NCBI GenBank assembly: GCA_002504905.1
Contig: DATY01000024.1
Location: 3,210 to 67,209, forward strand
Source: Euryarchaeota archaeon UBA605
GTDB lineage: Archaea > Thermoplasmatota > Poseidoniia > Poseidoniales > Thalassarchaeaceae
Length of the DNA: 64,000 nucleotides
Direction of reading: 5' to 3'
The notes under the pieces are model-generated. The model searched no databases. It was not told where the DNA came from and saw only the letters and a program-made list of their open reading frames with translations. Below, one piece after another: positions 53,399 through 62,094 of this stretch (positions are counted from its first letter, which is position 1; every line of letters starts with the position of its first letter). The position numbers and the translations under genes are program-made.

Positions 53399-56300
53399 TT
53401 AAATCCTAGAATTTAATTGTTGAGCATCAGAGACTACTCCAAATCCATATTCTTCTTCCAAAGCTCTTGATACAAGTCTGAAATCAGAATCTCTCGTAGC
53501 AACTAAAATATTGCCAATTTCCTGTAATGGCAAAGAGGCAAGTGAAGCAGCATCACGCATAATCTCCATATCTCCGCCTTCTGGATAAATTTCTTTCCCA
53601 TTCAATTCAGTACGTTTTGGAATTTCTTCACTTCGATTACGTTTTTGATCATCAACTAATTGGAATATATTTTCATGCTTTAGTAAGAATTCTTCTAATT
53701 CAATCTTTGATAATTTTTTGGAATAATCTTCTTGTGGCCAAGTACTGAACGATTTACATATTTGTTTTACTTTTTTCTTCAAGAATTCAGGAGTAATCTT
53801 TTTGTTCCACTGTTCTCTATTGATATAGACATCATTGAATAATTTAACAACTGCATCTGGATTTTTTGTTCTATTGGTAAATTCTGACAATGCTGCAGGA
53901 GGGATGGAAAGGAAGGTTTCTTTCCCTCCTTGTCTTCTCAACATCATATGGAATGATCTTTCAACAGACCAATCAAATGAGCCAAAGTCATCATTAGAAA
54001 TTTCTTGAAGTAAATCATCTTTTAGAGCGTGAATTAATACATTGGTATCAACTAGTATTAACGATTTCAAACCAAGATTTTTTAGTGTTCTTCTGTCTTT
54101 AATAGGAATATTTGAACTTTGACTAACGAAAACAGCCCTCTGAGTATCTCTTAATCTCTCAATTTGCCTACCTTTGAAGTAACCAGTTTCGATAGCCTCT
54201 TCGAACCTTCTAATCCCTCGGAGTGGATTCTGTTCAGCAATTTGCTCACCTAACAATGTTAATTCAAAAATATCTTTCATATCATGTAGCTCAAGCTGGA
54301 AACGCCTTTCTAAGTCAGATTCTCTTGAACCGCCAGATTTCTCTAAAGTCATTAATGCAGCTTTAACTCTACCTTTGAAATTTCTATCAGGTAGATTATG
54401 CTCATCTGGATATCTCTGAATCAACTCTAGGGCTTCTTTTCTTCTCTTATTGTAGTCGCCTTCCAAATCTGCCTTGTTAATTTTTTCTTGTTCACTTACA
54501 AATCTTATTAGTCTCTTGGTTGCAATATCTGTTTTACCCGAATTATTATCTGCACATGTTCTCAAATATAATTGGAACCGTTGAGTTAATAACGTTTCTA
54601 ATTCGGGGTTTTGATCTAAAAGTTCGACAGCTTCTTTCCATGTTTCAGAATGCGCATATTCAATCATTGCCTTTCTTAGTATTAGAGAAGATTCTTCATA
54701 ATTTTCTTCAATCTTAAGAGCGCCTTCCTTGTAGGCTCTGGCTGCATTCAACCTATTTCCATTCTTTTTTTGTAGAGCAGCACGAATAATTTGATATTCA
54801 GCAGAATCTTTATCATGAATTCTATACCATTTCTCTAAAGATTCAATTCCTACGTTATGCTCCTTAACTAAATTAGTTATTGCTCTAATAGTTCTGATTG
54901 TATTATCTTCCTTTGCCGCGAGTCTTTCCAATGTTAATAATGCATTTTCTTCTTTTTCAGTATTTCCAGATTGTAATTGCATAGCCGACGAATTCACATA
55001 TAATGAATCAATTAAAGCCTCGAATAGTCTTCTATCTAATGTAGATAATTCGATTTGACCAATCGATTCATCCAATGAGGCAATCAATGAATTTTTTACA
55101 ACTCCTGAACCGTCAGAAGACAACGCTTTTCTAACCTGATTTAAAACAATAATTGCACTTTTATCTAAAATTTTATGGATTGAATTTATATCAGATGGAA
55201 CTCCACCCAGTAAAGAGATTAGAGATATTGATACATCTGAAAGAACATCATCTTTCTCCGATGTTTCTAAAGAGATTAGAGCCTGTCTTCTCAGATCAAT
55301 CAATTGGTCAATTTTTTTTACACCCACATCTGCAGGCATTAAGTGCCACACCATTAATGCTCTAAATGGGTACACTAATCCTAACGAACTATCAACATTC
55401 ATCTTTTCCGCTAGGTTTTCAATATCAGCAGTTCTAGTCATAACCGATAATATTTCGTCTGTGTATCTTATTGAATCAGTTTTGGCGAGAATTTTTGAAG
55501 CTTCTAGTTGGATTTTAGAAGGAGCATCTATGCTCCTCATAGCAAAGGCAATACTTTCTTCTTCTGAATTATTTAGAGATTGTAATATGGTTTGTTCAAA
55601 TTTCTCAGAATAGCTCTTTGAAATCGCCTTTATCGAAAATATCAACTGATCCTCATTATTTATTGATAATTTTTCAATCATCTTTATCGATTCATTATAT
55701 TCTTCTTTTTCAAATAATTTTTTACTTATGCGCCAGAGTAAAATTGTCGGCAAAGTTTCATTTGCATTCTCTAGAATTTTTTTACCGGATAATAATAATT
55801 CTAAAGAAAGCTCTTCATCAATTAGCTCTATTTTTTTCCATGCATTTATTCTGATTGCATTAGCGAGTTTATCCTCACCTTTTTGATTAATGCAATCAAT
55901 AATACCATCGTGATCATTATTATTAAGTAAGAATAATTTTATCTGTTTTGCAACAACTGTTTTCAAACCCTTAACATCTTTAATTTTTTCAAGAACCTCG
56001 ATTGCTTCACCAGAATTAGCGCTAAGAAGTAAGATTGATTCTAACAATGCTCCTTCGTTTTCCAATCCTCTTAATTTACCCTTCATTATTTGTGGCCATA
56101 ATAAAGGTCTTGGCCTTCCAGCTAGGTCTTTACGTATTTTTTCTAAAGAAAGAGCTTGTGTAGATGTTAATGAGAATGGTATTTCCATATTTAACCAGTT
56201 TCTGAGACTAGTAATATCATTTGGGTCTAGATTTGCCTCTTTAATCCAATCCTTTGAATTAAAAATTTTAGTTTCTTCTTCAATAATATCGAATCTTTCA

Positions 56301-56770
56301 AATTCTGCAAATATAGGGGCTTCCCTAGCCAATCTACTCCAAACTGGATGAATCCCTTGACTACATTCTAACCTCAAAGTATTCATTTCTTCTTCATATG
56401 ATTTGTCCCATGTTGTCATTTTGTATTTTTGAGCAATCAATACAGATAATTTGAATGCCGCAGAGTATTCTGAATTGATCGCCTGTTGCGGTGACGGCAA
56501 ATGATCTTCTAAACTCATTCTGGATTGTCTACCTCCCCTTCTCCCGATTCTATTTCGATGGCTACGATTAATTGAATTTTCTTTATTTCCAATATCATCT
56601 TTTTCTATTACTTTTGGGGCGGTTTTTTCCGCTGCTAGAACAGCTAACGCTTTCCAGTTTTTATTTAGTAAATCCCAAGTGTCTGATTTATTAATAGCCC
56701 TCTTCCGACGACCTATATCATCTCCTGCTCTTTGCAGGTCCGAAATACAATCTAATAGATACTGCTCCAA
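53399..56770 (-). CDS. Long helical-repeat protein with C-terminal PIN nuclease domain
   Basis: 1123 residues. Residues ~230-870 are helix after helix with TPR/HEAT-like periodicity (ALQKKNGNRLNAARAYKEGALKIEENYEE is one TPR-like unit, near 670-700). The N-terminal ~100 residues are basic and Arg-rich (RNRIGRRGGRQSR). From ~901 a PIN domain appears: DTNVLIHAL (first Asp ~908), Glu in PPAALSEF (~963), Asp in MEIMRDAASLA (~1073) and the last acidic pair in ATRDSDF (~1094/1096). All four acidic positions of PIN RNases are present, so metal-dependent RNA cleavage is likely. No antitoxin gene is adjacent, so it is not a standard VapBC pair. Role unknown; RNA processing on a scaffold is an inference. 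Confidence 0.72.
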   Translation of the reverse strand: MEQYLLDCISDLQRAGDDIGRRKRAINKSDTWDLLNKNWKALAVLAAEKTAPKVIEKDDIGNKENSINRSHRNRIGRRGGRQSRMSLEDHLPSPQQAINSEYSAAFKLSVLIAQKYKMTTWDKSYEEEMNTLRLECSQGIHPVWSRLAREAPIFAEFERFDIIEEETKIFNSKDWIKEANLDPNDITSLRNWLNMEIPFSLTSTQALSLEKIRKDLAGRPRPLLWPQIMKGKLRGLENEGALLESILLLSANSGEAIEVLEKIKDVKGLKTVVAKQIKLFLLNNNDHDGIIDCINQKGEDKLANAIRINAWKKIELIDEELSLELLLSGKKILENANETLPTILLWRISKKLFEKEEYNESIKMIEKLSINNEDQLIFSIKAISKSYSEKFEQTILQSLNNSEEESIAFAMRSIDAPSKIQLEASKILAKTDSIRYTDEILSVMTRTADIENLAEKMNVDSSLGLVYPFRALMVWHLMPADVGVKKIDQLIDLRRQALISLETSEKDDVLSDVSISLISLLGGVPSDINSIHKILDKSAIIVLNQVRKALSSDGSGVVKNSLIASLDESIGQIELSTLDRRLFEALIDSLYVNSSAMQLQSGNTEKEENALLTLERLAAKEDNTIRTIRAITNLVKEHNVGIESLEKWYRIHDKDSAEYQIIRAALQKKNGNRLNAARAYKEGALKIEENYEESSLILRKAMIEYAHSETWKEAVELLDQNPELETLLTQRFQLYLRTCADNNSGKTDIATKRLIRFVSEQEKINKADLEGDYNKRRKEALELIQRYPDEHNLPDRNFKGRVKAALMTLEKSGGSRESDLERRFQLELHDMKDIFELTLLGEQIAEQNPLRGIRRFEEAIETGYFKGRQIERLRDTQRAVFVSQSSNIPIKDRRTLKNLGLKSLILVDTNVLIHALKDDLLQEISNDDFGSFDWSVERSFHMMLRRQGGKETFLSIPPAALSEFTNRTKNPDAVVKLFNDVYINREQWNKKITPEFLKKKVKQICKSFSTWPQEDYSKKLSKIELEEFLLKHENIFQLVDDQKRNRSEEIPKRTELNGKEIYPEGGDMEIMRDAASLASLPLQEIGNILVATRDSDFRLVSRALEEEYGFGVVSDAQQLNSRI

Positions 56771-56882
56771 TTGAAGACACTCCGATAAGTCGCCCCAAAG
56801 CCCCTCCTACATGAACACACCGCCTTCTCATGCAAGACAGAAAAAGGGAGAACTCAAGATATGTTACGAATCAGGAGTCTTC

Positions 56883-57353
56883 ATGGAGGTTCTGGCCACG
56901 CTAGTAATACTCCTTCATCCAATCGCTGCTCTAGCAATTATTTGGCAATTTTTCAAACAAAGAAAATGGCGTTTTGAGCGGTCCAAATTACCGAACGATC
57001 TAAGAAATGAGGGAATTTCTAGACATGAAAAAATGGGGAATAAGATTTTTATTTATGTAATACTGGTCATTTGCCTCGCTTTTGTTTCAAAGATAATATA
57101 TTTCCAAATTAATAATGGAGTAGTTACTTTTTCCGACATAGCACCCAATCATTTTCATGGATGGGCTGGTATCATTGGACTATTTTTGATAATATATTTG
57201 AGACAACTTGGTATAAAAGCCAGCAATAATAGAAACAGTGAGAAGCCTTATGCAAAAATTAGCAACCTTCATGGAAGAATAAGTGATGTGATGATGTACT
57301 TGATAATTATACATGCATTTCTAGGATTTTTATATTTATTTACCTATCTTTGA
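56883..57353 (+). CDS. DUF4079-like membrane protein
   Basis: 156 residues from the ATG at 56883, chosen because CAGGAG lies six bases upstream; a longer frame from 56811 is unlikely. Four helices carry conserved histidines: LHPIAALAIIW in the first, HFHGWAGIIGLF in the third, and NLHGRISDVMMYLIIIHAFLG in the last. The arrangement matches the DUF4079 or cytochrome-b561-like group, in which paired histidines may bind haem. An electron-transfer role is possible. Its last ten bases overlap the convergent DHH gene. Confidence 0.6.
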   Translation: MEVLATLVILLHPIAALAIIWQFFKQRKWRFERSKLPNDLRNEGISRHEKMGNKIFIYVILVICLAFVSKIIYFQINNGVVTFSDIAPNHFHGWAGIIGLFLIIYLRQLGIKASNNRNSEKPYAKISNLHGRISDVMMYLIIIHAFLGFLYLFTYL

Positions 57354-58330
57354 GACCAAATTTTTAACCATTCATCAATATTTGATTCAATATCTTCTCT
57401 AACAACCTCTCTATTAGTAACAATCTTGTTGTCAATAGGTTTTATTCTACAGCCACAAGCATTGGCATGCCCCCCTCCATCTAAGTCAAAATTGGTCGCT
57501 AACTTAGTTAAGTCAAAGATACCTCCTGATTTATGAAGGAAAGAATTTGTATAAAATGAAGCCGACACGGGATAATTTTCCTCCTCCTCAAAAGTCGCTC
57601 CAATATCTCCATGTATAACCATACAAGCATCACATTCTTCTCCAGCAATTGCTGTAACAAGATATCCGTTAGATCTAATCTTTAAATTCTCTAATCTTGC
57701 AATTGCTAGCCTGTCAATAATGTAGAGGTTTTCTTTAATAATTCGATTAAGATATTCTTGTTTAGCCACTCTCTCGTTTAACTCTAATCTGATATCCGGT
57801 AAATTTAATATTTCATTTATGGGTTTCCTATTTTCAATATTTTCTAGTATCTTCATTGTTATCTCATTACTTGAACCTATTATTCTCCCTAACCAAAGCA
57901 CCTTATTATCGCCTTTAAATTCATCAATCGAAATAGAACCTCCATCTAACTTATCAACCCAAAGCATAGTTTCTGACAAATCAGATAAATCGATTTTTTC
58001 TTTAAGAAGATTGTATGCAATTCTCGCAGCACTGGGGGTTTCCTCCCATAATATAACACAATTTTCTTCGGTTCTTTCTTTAGGAGCATTTGATTTATGA
58101 TGATCTATACTTAGTCCACAATTCGGATGCCTTGGTAAATCACAAATTGCTGTATTTCTATCAATTAAGTCGTCCATCATTCCTGCACGTAAATTTCCTG
58201 GATGGCCAAAAATCACCTCTGCTTTTGGCCACCATCTTTTCAAAATGGCAGCAGTTACTACTCCATCTAAATCACTATCTGTAATTATTTTTTTAATGTC
58301 AAGGGTTAATGCTTTAGAGTAAATATCCAC
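57344..58330 (-). CDS. DHH-family phosphoesterase
   Basis: 328 residues with a DHH domain, then a DHHA1 domain. Motif I is DSDLDGV near residue 18 (Ser where D-H-D enzymes have His). The metal motif is SIDHHKS near residue 94. The C-terminal substrate-binding GGGHANACGC is intact. Related archaeal enzymes are GdpP/NrnA-like or RecJ-like nucleases that degrade short oligonucleotides or cyclic dinucleotides. The 328-residue length and GGGHANA motif favour an NrnA/oligoribonuclease-like enzyme; the exact substrate is open. It is divergent from the Nudix gene. Confidence 0.8.
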   Translation of the reverse strand: MDIYSKALTLDIKKIITDSDLDGVVTAAILKRWWPKAEVIFGHPGNLRAGMMDDLIDRNTAICDLPRHPNCGLSIDHHKSNAPKERTEENCVILWEETPSAARIAYNLLKEKIDLSDLSETMLWVDKLDGGSISIDEFKGDNKVLWLGRIIGSSNEITMKILENIENRKPINEILNLPDIRLELNERVAKQEYLNRIIKENLYIIDRLAIARLENLKIRSNGYLVTAIAGEECDACMVIHGDIGATFEEEENYPVSASFYTNSFLHKSGGIFDLTKLATNFDLDGGGHANACGCRIKPIDNKIVTNREVVREDIESNIDEWLKIWSQR

Positions 58331-58405
58331 TGAAACCCCTCATCTATTACTAAGGGCTACTCTCCTCTTGGTATAATTCAATATCGATAACCTCTCCCCA
58401 ATACT

Positions 58406-58807
58406 ATGGAAACGTCATGCGGCTTCATTCTAATGAATTATGACAGTATACTCTTGCTACAATATCCTCAAGGACATTGGAGTTTTCCTAAAGGGCATAT
58501 TGAGGAAGATGATAACGACCATTTTGCTACAGCTAAGAGAGAATTACTAGAAGAAACCGGTATTTCTGAAGTTTCAATAATCGATGGATGGATGTCGAGA
58601 ACTGAATATACTTTTTTTTCAAAGGGTACTCCTACAACCAAACAGGTTTTTTGGTATTTAGCAAATACCGACGAACTCAATGTTAAATTATCTCATGAGC
58701 ATACTAATTATATGTGGGTGAATTTTGACGAAGCATATGAGCAATTAACTTTTGATCAGGAAGTGGATTTACTACACTCCGCTAAAAACTTCCTAAATCT
58801 AAATTAA
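58406..58807 (+). CDS. Nudix hydrolase (Ap4A-hydrolase-like)
   Basis: 133 residues. The Nudix box runs from GHIEED to RELLEETGI. The catalytic R-E-x-x-E-E-x-G half is perfect. The first half has Asp where the box usually has Glu, plus one extra residue before RE. WSFPKGH just upstream and a Trp-rich substrate pocket are typical of diadenosine tetraphosphate or RNA 5'-cap-cleaving members. It cleans up nucleoside polyphosphates. It ends four bases into the convergent LysE-type gene. Confidence 0.85.
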   Translation: METSCGFILMNYDSILLLQYPQGHWSFPKGHIEEDDNDHFATAKRELLEETGISEVSIIDGWMSRTEYTFFSKGTPTTKQVFWYLANTDELNVKLSHEHTNYMWVNFDEAYEQLTFDQEVDLLHSAKNFLNLN

Positions 58808-59415
58808 TTTGTGTAAATACTCCAAGCAATCCATATCATGACTAACCCAATTATAATATCAATTATTCTCCATACTTTCTTAGTTTTCAATAATGGAGCT
58901 AGACGACGAGCTCCGAATCCGAGGCTGTAAAAAAATAGAAATGACGAAGTCATTGCTCCAATGGCGAATGTAATTTTTTCATCACCTTGAAATTGTAATG
59001 AGGCAGTGCCTAAAAGTACCGTAGTATCCAGATATACATGAGGATTCAACCAAGTAAAACCTAGAGTGATAATTGCAGTTTTTTTCGCACTAACAAGACT
59101 TTCTTCCTCGTCAATGTCCAGAGCATTTCCACTATATGCTGCCTTGAATCTCATTATTGAGTAAATAATTAAGAAAGAAATCGCAAACCATCTTATCAAT
59201 TCAGAAATATTTTCTGAATTAGATATAATCTCTCCAAATCCAAAAACTCCTAACGCTATTAGCGCAGCATCAGAAAATGCACATATTGTACAAACGAGAA
59301 AGACATGCCTATCAGATAATCCCTGACGAATTACAAATGCATTTTGCGCACCAATCGCAACTATTAGAGATAGACTAATTAATGCACCTTCGAACCCCGC
59401 TGATTCGATACTCAA
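58804..59415 (-). CDS. LysE/ArgO-type amino-acid exporter
   Basis: 203 residues with six helices. The N-terminal AIGAQNAFVIRQGL is the signature of the LysE/ArgO branch, and TWLNPHVYLDTTVLLG sits in the middle, so basic amino acids (Lys or Arg) are the likely substrates. The gene is downstream of the cobalamin adenosyltransferase by about ten bases, so the two may be co-transcribed despite unrelated roles. It is the third LysE-superfamily exporter in the window. Confidence 0.87.
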   Translation of the reverse strand: MSIESAGFEGALISLSLIVAIGAQNAFVIRQGLSDRHVFLVCTICAFSDAALIALGVFGFGEIISNSENISELIRWFAISFLIIYSIMRFKAAYSGNALDIDEEESLVSAKKTAIITLGFTWLNPHVYLDTTVLLGTASLQFQGDEKITFAIGAMTSSFLFFYSLGFGARRLAPLLKTKKVWRIIDIIIGLVMIWIAWSIYTN

Positions 59416-59424
59416 TTATTCCAC

Positions 59425-60006
59425 CTATCTTTTACCGAGAGGGGTCCAAAGAGTCTCACCTTCTTCTCCGGTAAGCCATCGAGAGAGTACAAAACAGTGA
59501 TCAGAAAGCCTGTTAAGATAACTTATGACTTCATGTCTAACTTCTTCACGAAGAGCACAAGCCTCTCTCTCGGCTCTTCGAACAATAGTTCGAGCCATAT
59601 GTAAATGCGCTACCATTGGAGTACCTGTTGGAAGTATAAATGACGACAGAGGCTCTAAATCTTCTAACATGTAATCCATCTCTTTTACTAATCGTTCACC
59701 AGCTTCAACTCCAATGATCGACATTTGCTTTGGCACACCTCCAGGGGGGCACGCGCATTCAGCACCGACATCAAATAATTCCTGCTGGATTATTCCAAGC
59801 ATCCGATCAGCCTCAATAAGGCGATTATCAGCGATTTTAGGTCGATTATTTATTTCTGCACGAACGATTCCAATTGCTGAGTTTGCCTCATCAATTGTGC
59901 CATATATAGCCACTCTAGGGTGTTCTTTCCCAACACGAGTGCCATCTACAAGAGAAGTTTCTCCACCATCGCCACCGCCAGTATGAACCTTAGTTATCCG
60001 AACCAT
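59425..60006 (-). CDS. PduO-type cob(I)alamin adenosyltransferase
   Basis: 193 residues. The family start (TKVHTGGGDGGETSLVDGTRV near residues 5-25) is the ATP-binding loop. The conserved RRAEREA helix and HVARTIVRR-type region lie in the C-terminal half, with SYLNRLSDHCFVLSRW near the end. It transfers adenosine from ATP to cob(I)alamin to make coenzyme B12, required by the class II ribonucleotide reductase in this window. The ATG at 60006 gives the standard N-terminus. It is co-directional with the downstream exporter gene. Confidence 0.93.
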   Translation of the reverse strand: MVRITKVHTGGGDGGETSLVDGTRVGKEHPRVAIYGTIDEANSAIGIVRAEINNRPKIADNRLIEADRMLGIIQQELFDVGAECACPPGGVPKQMSIIGVEAGERLVKEMDYMLEDLEPLSSFILPTGTPMVAHLHMARTIVRRAEREACALREEVRHEVISYLNRLSDHCFVLSRWLTGEEGETLWTPLGKR

Positions 60007-60052
60007 CTTGTATCTCCGGAAGGGTTTGGCAATATGAACAATCGTTTAAACA

Positions 60053-60748
60053 TCAACTCAAATCTAAATGTTTTCTAATCGCTTCTATCCAAGATTTATC
60101 GACAGCATCCCATCCGCCAATTTTCTCTAATTCCATAGTATGTTCCATACGAGCGTCTTCATTATTTTCTTTCTCATAAATCAAAGCTAGAGCTGAATGA
60201 CTCATCGCATTAATCCATTGCTTATCCATATCCCAAGACTTTTCAAAATGAGCAATTGCACCATCTTTTCCATGAATTAAACCTCTACTAATCTGCCTTA
60301 GCCCTGACTTAGACCATGAAATTCCTTGAACGCCAATTATCAAACCTCTAAATACAAGATAAATTTCTAAGCATACCAAAATCGAAGCCAGTATAAAAGA
60401 ACCAATCTGCTCCATTTGTGAAGCTTCACTCCATCTTTCAGAAAGAAGAGTAATTGATCCTATGCAAAATAGTATCCCTCCGAATGGAGCAACTATGACA
60501 TCATCGTCAGATACTGACATTTTTATTACTCCATAAATCACTGCAAAACCTCCGACAAACGCAGAAATATAAGCTGGAGCAAGTTCGTTCCCTTCACCCC
60601 TTGGGGCACTAGTCGCTAACCATAGAATAGCTGCTATGAATAATAAAATAGCGGCAAAATAACCACTTATTTCCGGGAAAGGTTGTTTTCTACTATACCA
60701 AAAAACAGTAATCCCGAGTATTGAAAATAATAAAATCCAAGGCCACAT
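60053..60748 (-). CDS. Membrane protein with C-terminal TPR-like segment, unknown
   Basis: 231 residues from the ATG at 60748 (MWPWILLF), preceded by GAGTG; an upstream in-frame start at 60790 would overlap the neighbouring gene. About five hydrophobic helices occupy the first ~150 residues. The last ~70 are a soluble helical region with a TPR-like pair (AIAHFEKSWDMDKQWINAM). The start is five bases after the stop of the upstream unknown gene, so they form a two-gene unit. No family is recognised. Confidence 0.55.
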   Translation of the reverse strand: MWPWILLFSILGITVFWYSRKQPFPEISGYFAAILLFIAAILWLATSAPRGEGNELAPAYISAFVGGFAVIYGVIKMSVSDDDVIVAPFGGILFCIGSITLLSERWSEASQMEQIGSFILASILVCLEIYLVFRGLIIGVQGISWSKSGLRQISRGLIHGKDGAIAHFEKSWDMDKQWINAMSHSALALIYEKENNEDARMEHTMELEKIGGWDAVDKSWIEAIRKHLDLS

Positions 60749-60753
60749 AACAA

Positions 60754-61074
60754 TCACTCTGTTGATTCGACGCCCCATCCCGGTGCCCAAAAATCTTCGT
60801 CATCTAGCCAGTTCAACCATTCTGTTGAATCCGCTCTTAAAAGTCTAAAACATCTCCTATCCAAACCCGCCAATAATTCATCAGAAACCTCACCTTTCTG
60901 ATGTGAATCAGTCCATTCTATTTGCATTTGTCTGATTAGCCTTTGACCTTCGGTATAATTATCAAAATTTCTTTCACAAACTTCTCTCAAATCTTGTAGC
61001 CATAATTTCGTGCCTTTAATATGAAGATTGTCATGAATGACTTTTTCTTTCTTTTTGAATGGCCACCATCCCAT
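60754..61074 (-). CDS. Small soluble protein, unknown (106 aa)
   Basis: 106 residues from the ATG at 61074 (MGWWPFKKKEK); a longer frame reaching 61137 is possible. It has a short aromatic and basic N-terminus, then helices rich in Trp, Arg, Glu and Asp and an acidic Trp-rich end (EWLNWLDDEDFWAP). It has no known motif. It is co-directional and nearly contiguous with the membrane protein downstream, and divergent from rlmH. It may be a partner of that membrane protein; this is inference from position only. Confidence 0.5.
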   Translation of the reverse strand: MGWWPFKKKEKVIHDNLHIKGTKLWLQDLREVCERNFDNYTEGQRLIRQMQIEWTDSHQKGEVSDELLAGLDRRCFRLLRADSTEWLNWLDDEDFWAPGWGVESTE

Positions 61075-61151
61075 GATAATCGTCCTTGCGTTAAGGCCTT
61101 CTTTCTTGATGCTTTGCGAATAATCAAAGAGTACCAATCCTTGCGTGGGCC

Positions 61152-61586
61152 ATGGGGCGCGTTTTTGTTCACTTACATGGTAAGGCTAAAGATTCATCAT
61201 TTAGAGCGGCAATATCTGACTATGCAAACAGATTAAACTCTGATGGTGTACAAATAGTGGAGCATAGAAATAAGACCGAACCTGGTGATTATCTGGATGA
61301 TGTAATTAAAAAAGCAGGTAATGATAAAGTCATTCTCTTGCAAGAAAAAGGTGAAAATCTCGATAGTATGGGGTATTCTGAAAAAATGAAAAAATGGCGT
61401 ATATCTACAAGCTCCGTTCATTTAGTTGTAGGCCCACCTGGAGGATTCGGATCTTATGGAGGAGATTTAAAATCACTTTCTTTAGGCAAGATTACACTTC
61501 CACATGAGTTAGCTGCAGTAGTTCTACTAGAACAATTATATCGTTCTTGTACAATTATCAAAGGTTTACCATATCACCGTGCATAA
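61152..61586 (+). CDS. rlmH: RlmH-type SPOUT rRNA methyltransferase
   Basis: 144 residues, the size of RlmH (YbeA/OrfX). The SPOUT knot signature is complete: KGENLDSMGYSEKM, VVGPPGGFGSYGGD in the SAM-binding knot, then SLGKITLPHELAAVVLLEQLYR and the terminal GLPYHRA. The bacterial enzyme methylates pseudouridine 1915 of 23S rRNA; archaeal homologues are expected to act on the equivalent position. Its stop directly abuts the convergent panD stop. Confidence 0.92.
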   Translation: MGRVFVHLHGKAKDSSFRAAISDYANRLNSDGVQIVEHRNKTEPGDYLDDVIKKAGNDKVILLQEKGENLDSMGYSEKMKKWRISTSSVHLVVGPPGGFGSYGGDLKSLSLGKITLPHELAAVVLLEQLYRSCTIIKGLPYHRA

Positions 61587-61949
61587 TTAATCAAAATTAA
61601 TAATTTTATTTTCACTATTTACGTGAATAATAGTAGGCACATGACCTTTAATTTGACTTTCTTCAACCATCTTGTAAGTCACTAAAATAACTAAGTCTCC
61701 GGGGTTTACAAGATGTGCAGCCGCACCATTGATACAAATCTCGCCACTGCCTCTTTCGCCTAATATCACATAGGTTTCTAGTCTCGAACCATTGGTTAAA
61801 TTTAGCACCTCTATTTTTTCCCATTCTGAAATATTTGCTGCATCAAGTAAATCCTCATCAATTGTAATTGATCCGATATAATTTATATTGGCTTCTGTTA
61901 CAGTAGCCCGATGAATTTTTGAATTCATAACCGTTCGCAATGATGTCAT
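61587..61949 (-). CDS. panD: Aspartate 1-decarboxylase (PanD)
   Basis: 120 residues, typical of bacterial PanD; an ATG at 61928 (MNSKIHRA) would match the shorter homologues. Self-cleavage at Gly-Ser creates the pyruvoyl cofactor: the site YIGSIT is at residues 24-29, after [25 protein letters not shown] holds the other active-site residues. It makes beta-alanine for pantothenate and coenzyme A. Most studied archaea use a PLP-dependent decarboxylase instead, so this pyruvoyl type suggests transfer from bacteria. Confidence 0.9.
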   Translation of the reverse strand: MTSLRTVMNSKIHRATVTEANINYIGSITIDEDLLDAANISEWEKIEVLNLTNGSRLETYVILGERGSGEICINGAAAHLVNPGDLVILVTYKMVEESQIKGHVPTIIHVNSENKIINFD

Positions 61950-62094
61950 CGAGCCTTCCGAATTTAATCCTACATTTTAATCCGAGGTAGTGTTGAACTT
62001 TGATACTAAAACGTCTCGTTGATACATCCGCTCTCAACTTAGGGTGTGCGTTGATAAATGAATTACATTTAGGAATGATACTTCGGTGGTCACG

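Noticed and set aside
53399..56770. VapBC toxin-antitoxin system
   Set aside because: A PIN domain is present but it is part of an 1123-residue protein, and no small antitoxin gene is adjacent.
36000..61000. Mobile element or prophage segment
   Set aside because: No transposase, integrase, terminal inverted repeats or target-site duplications were seen; gene order and composition look uniform.
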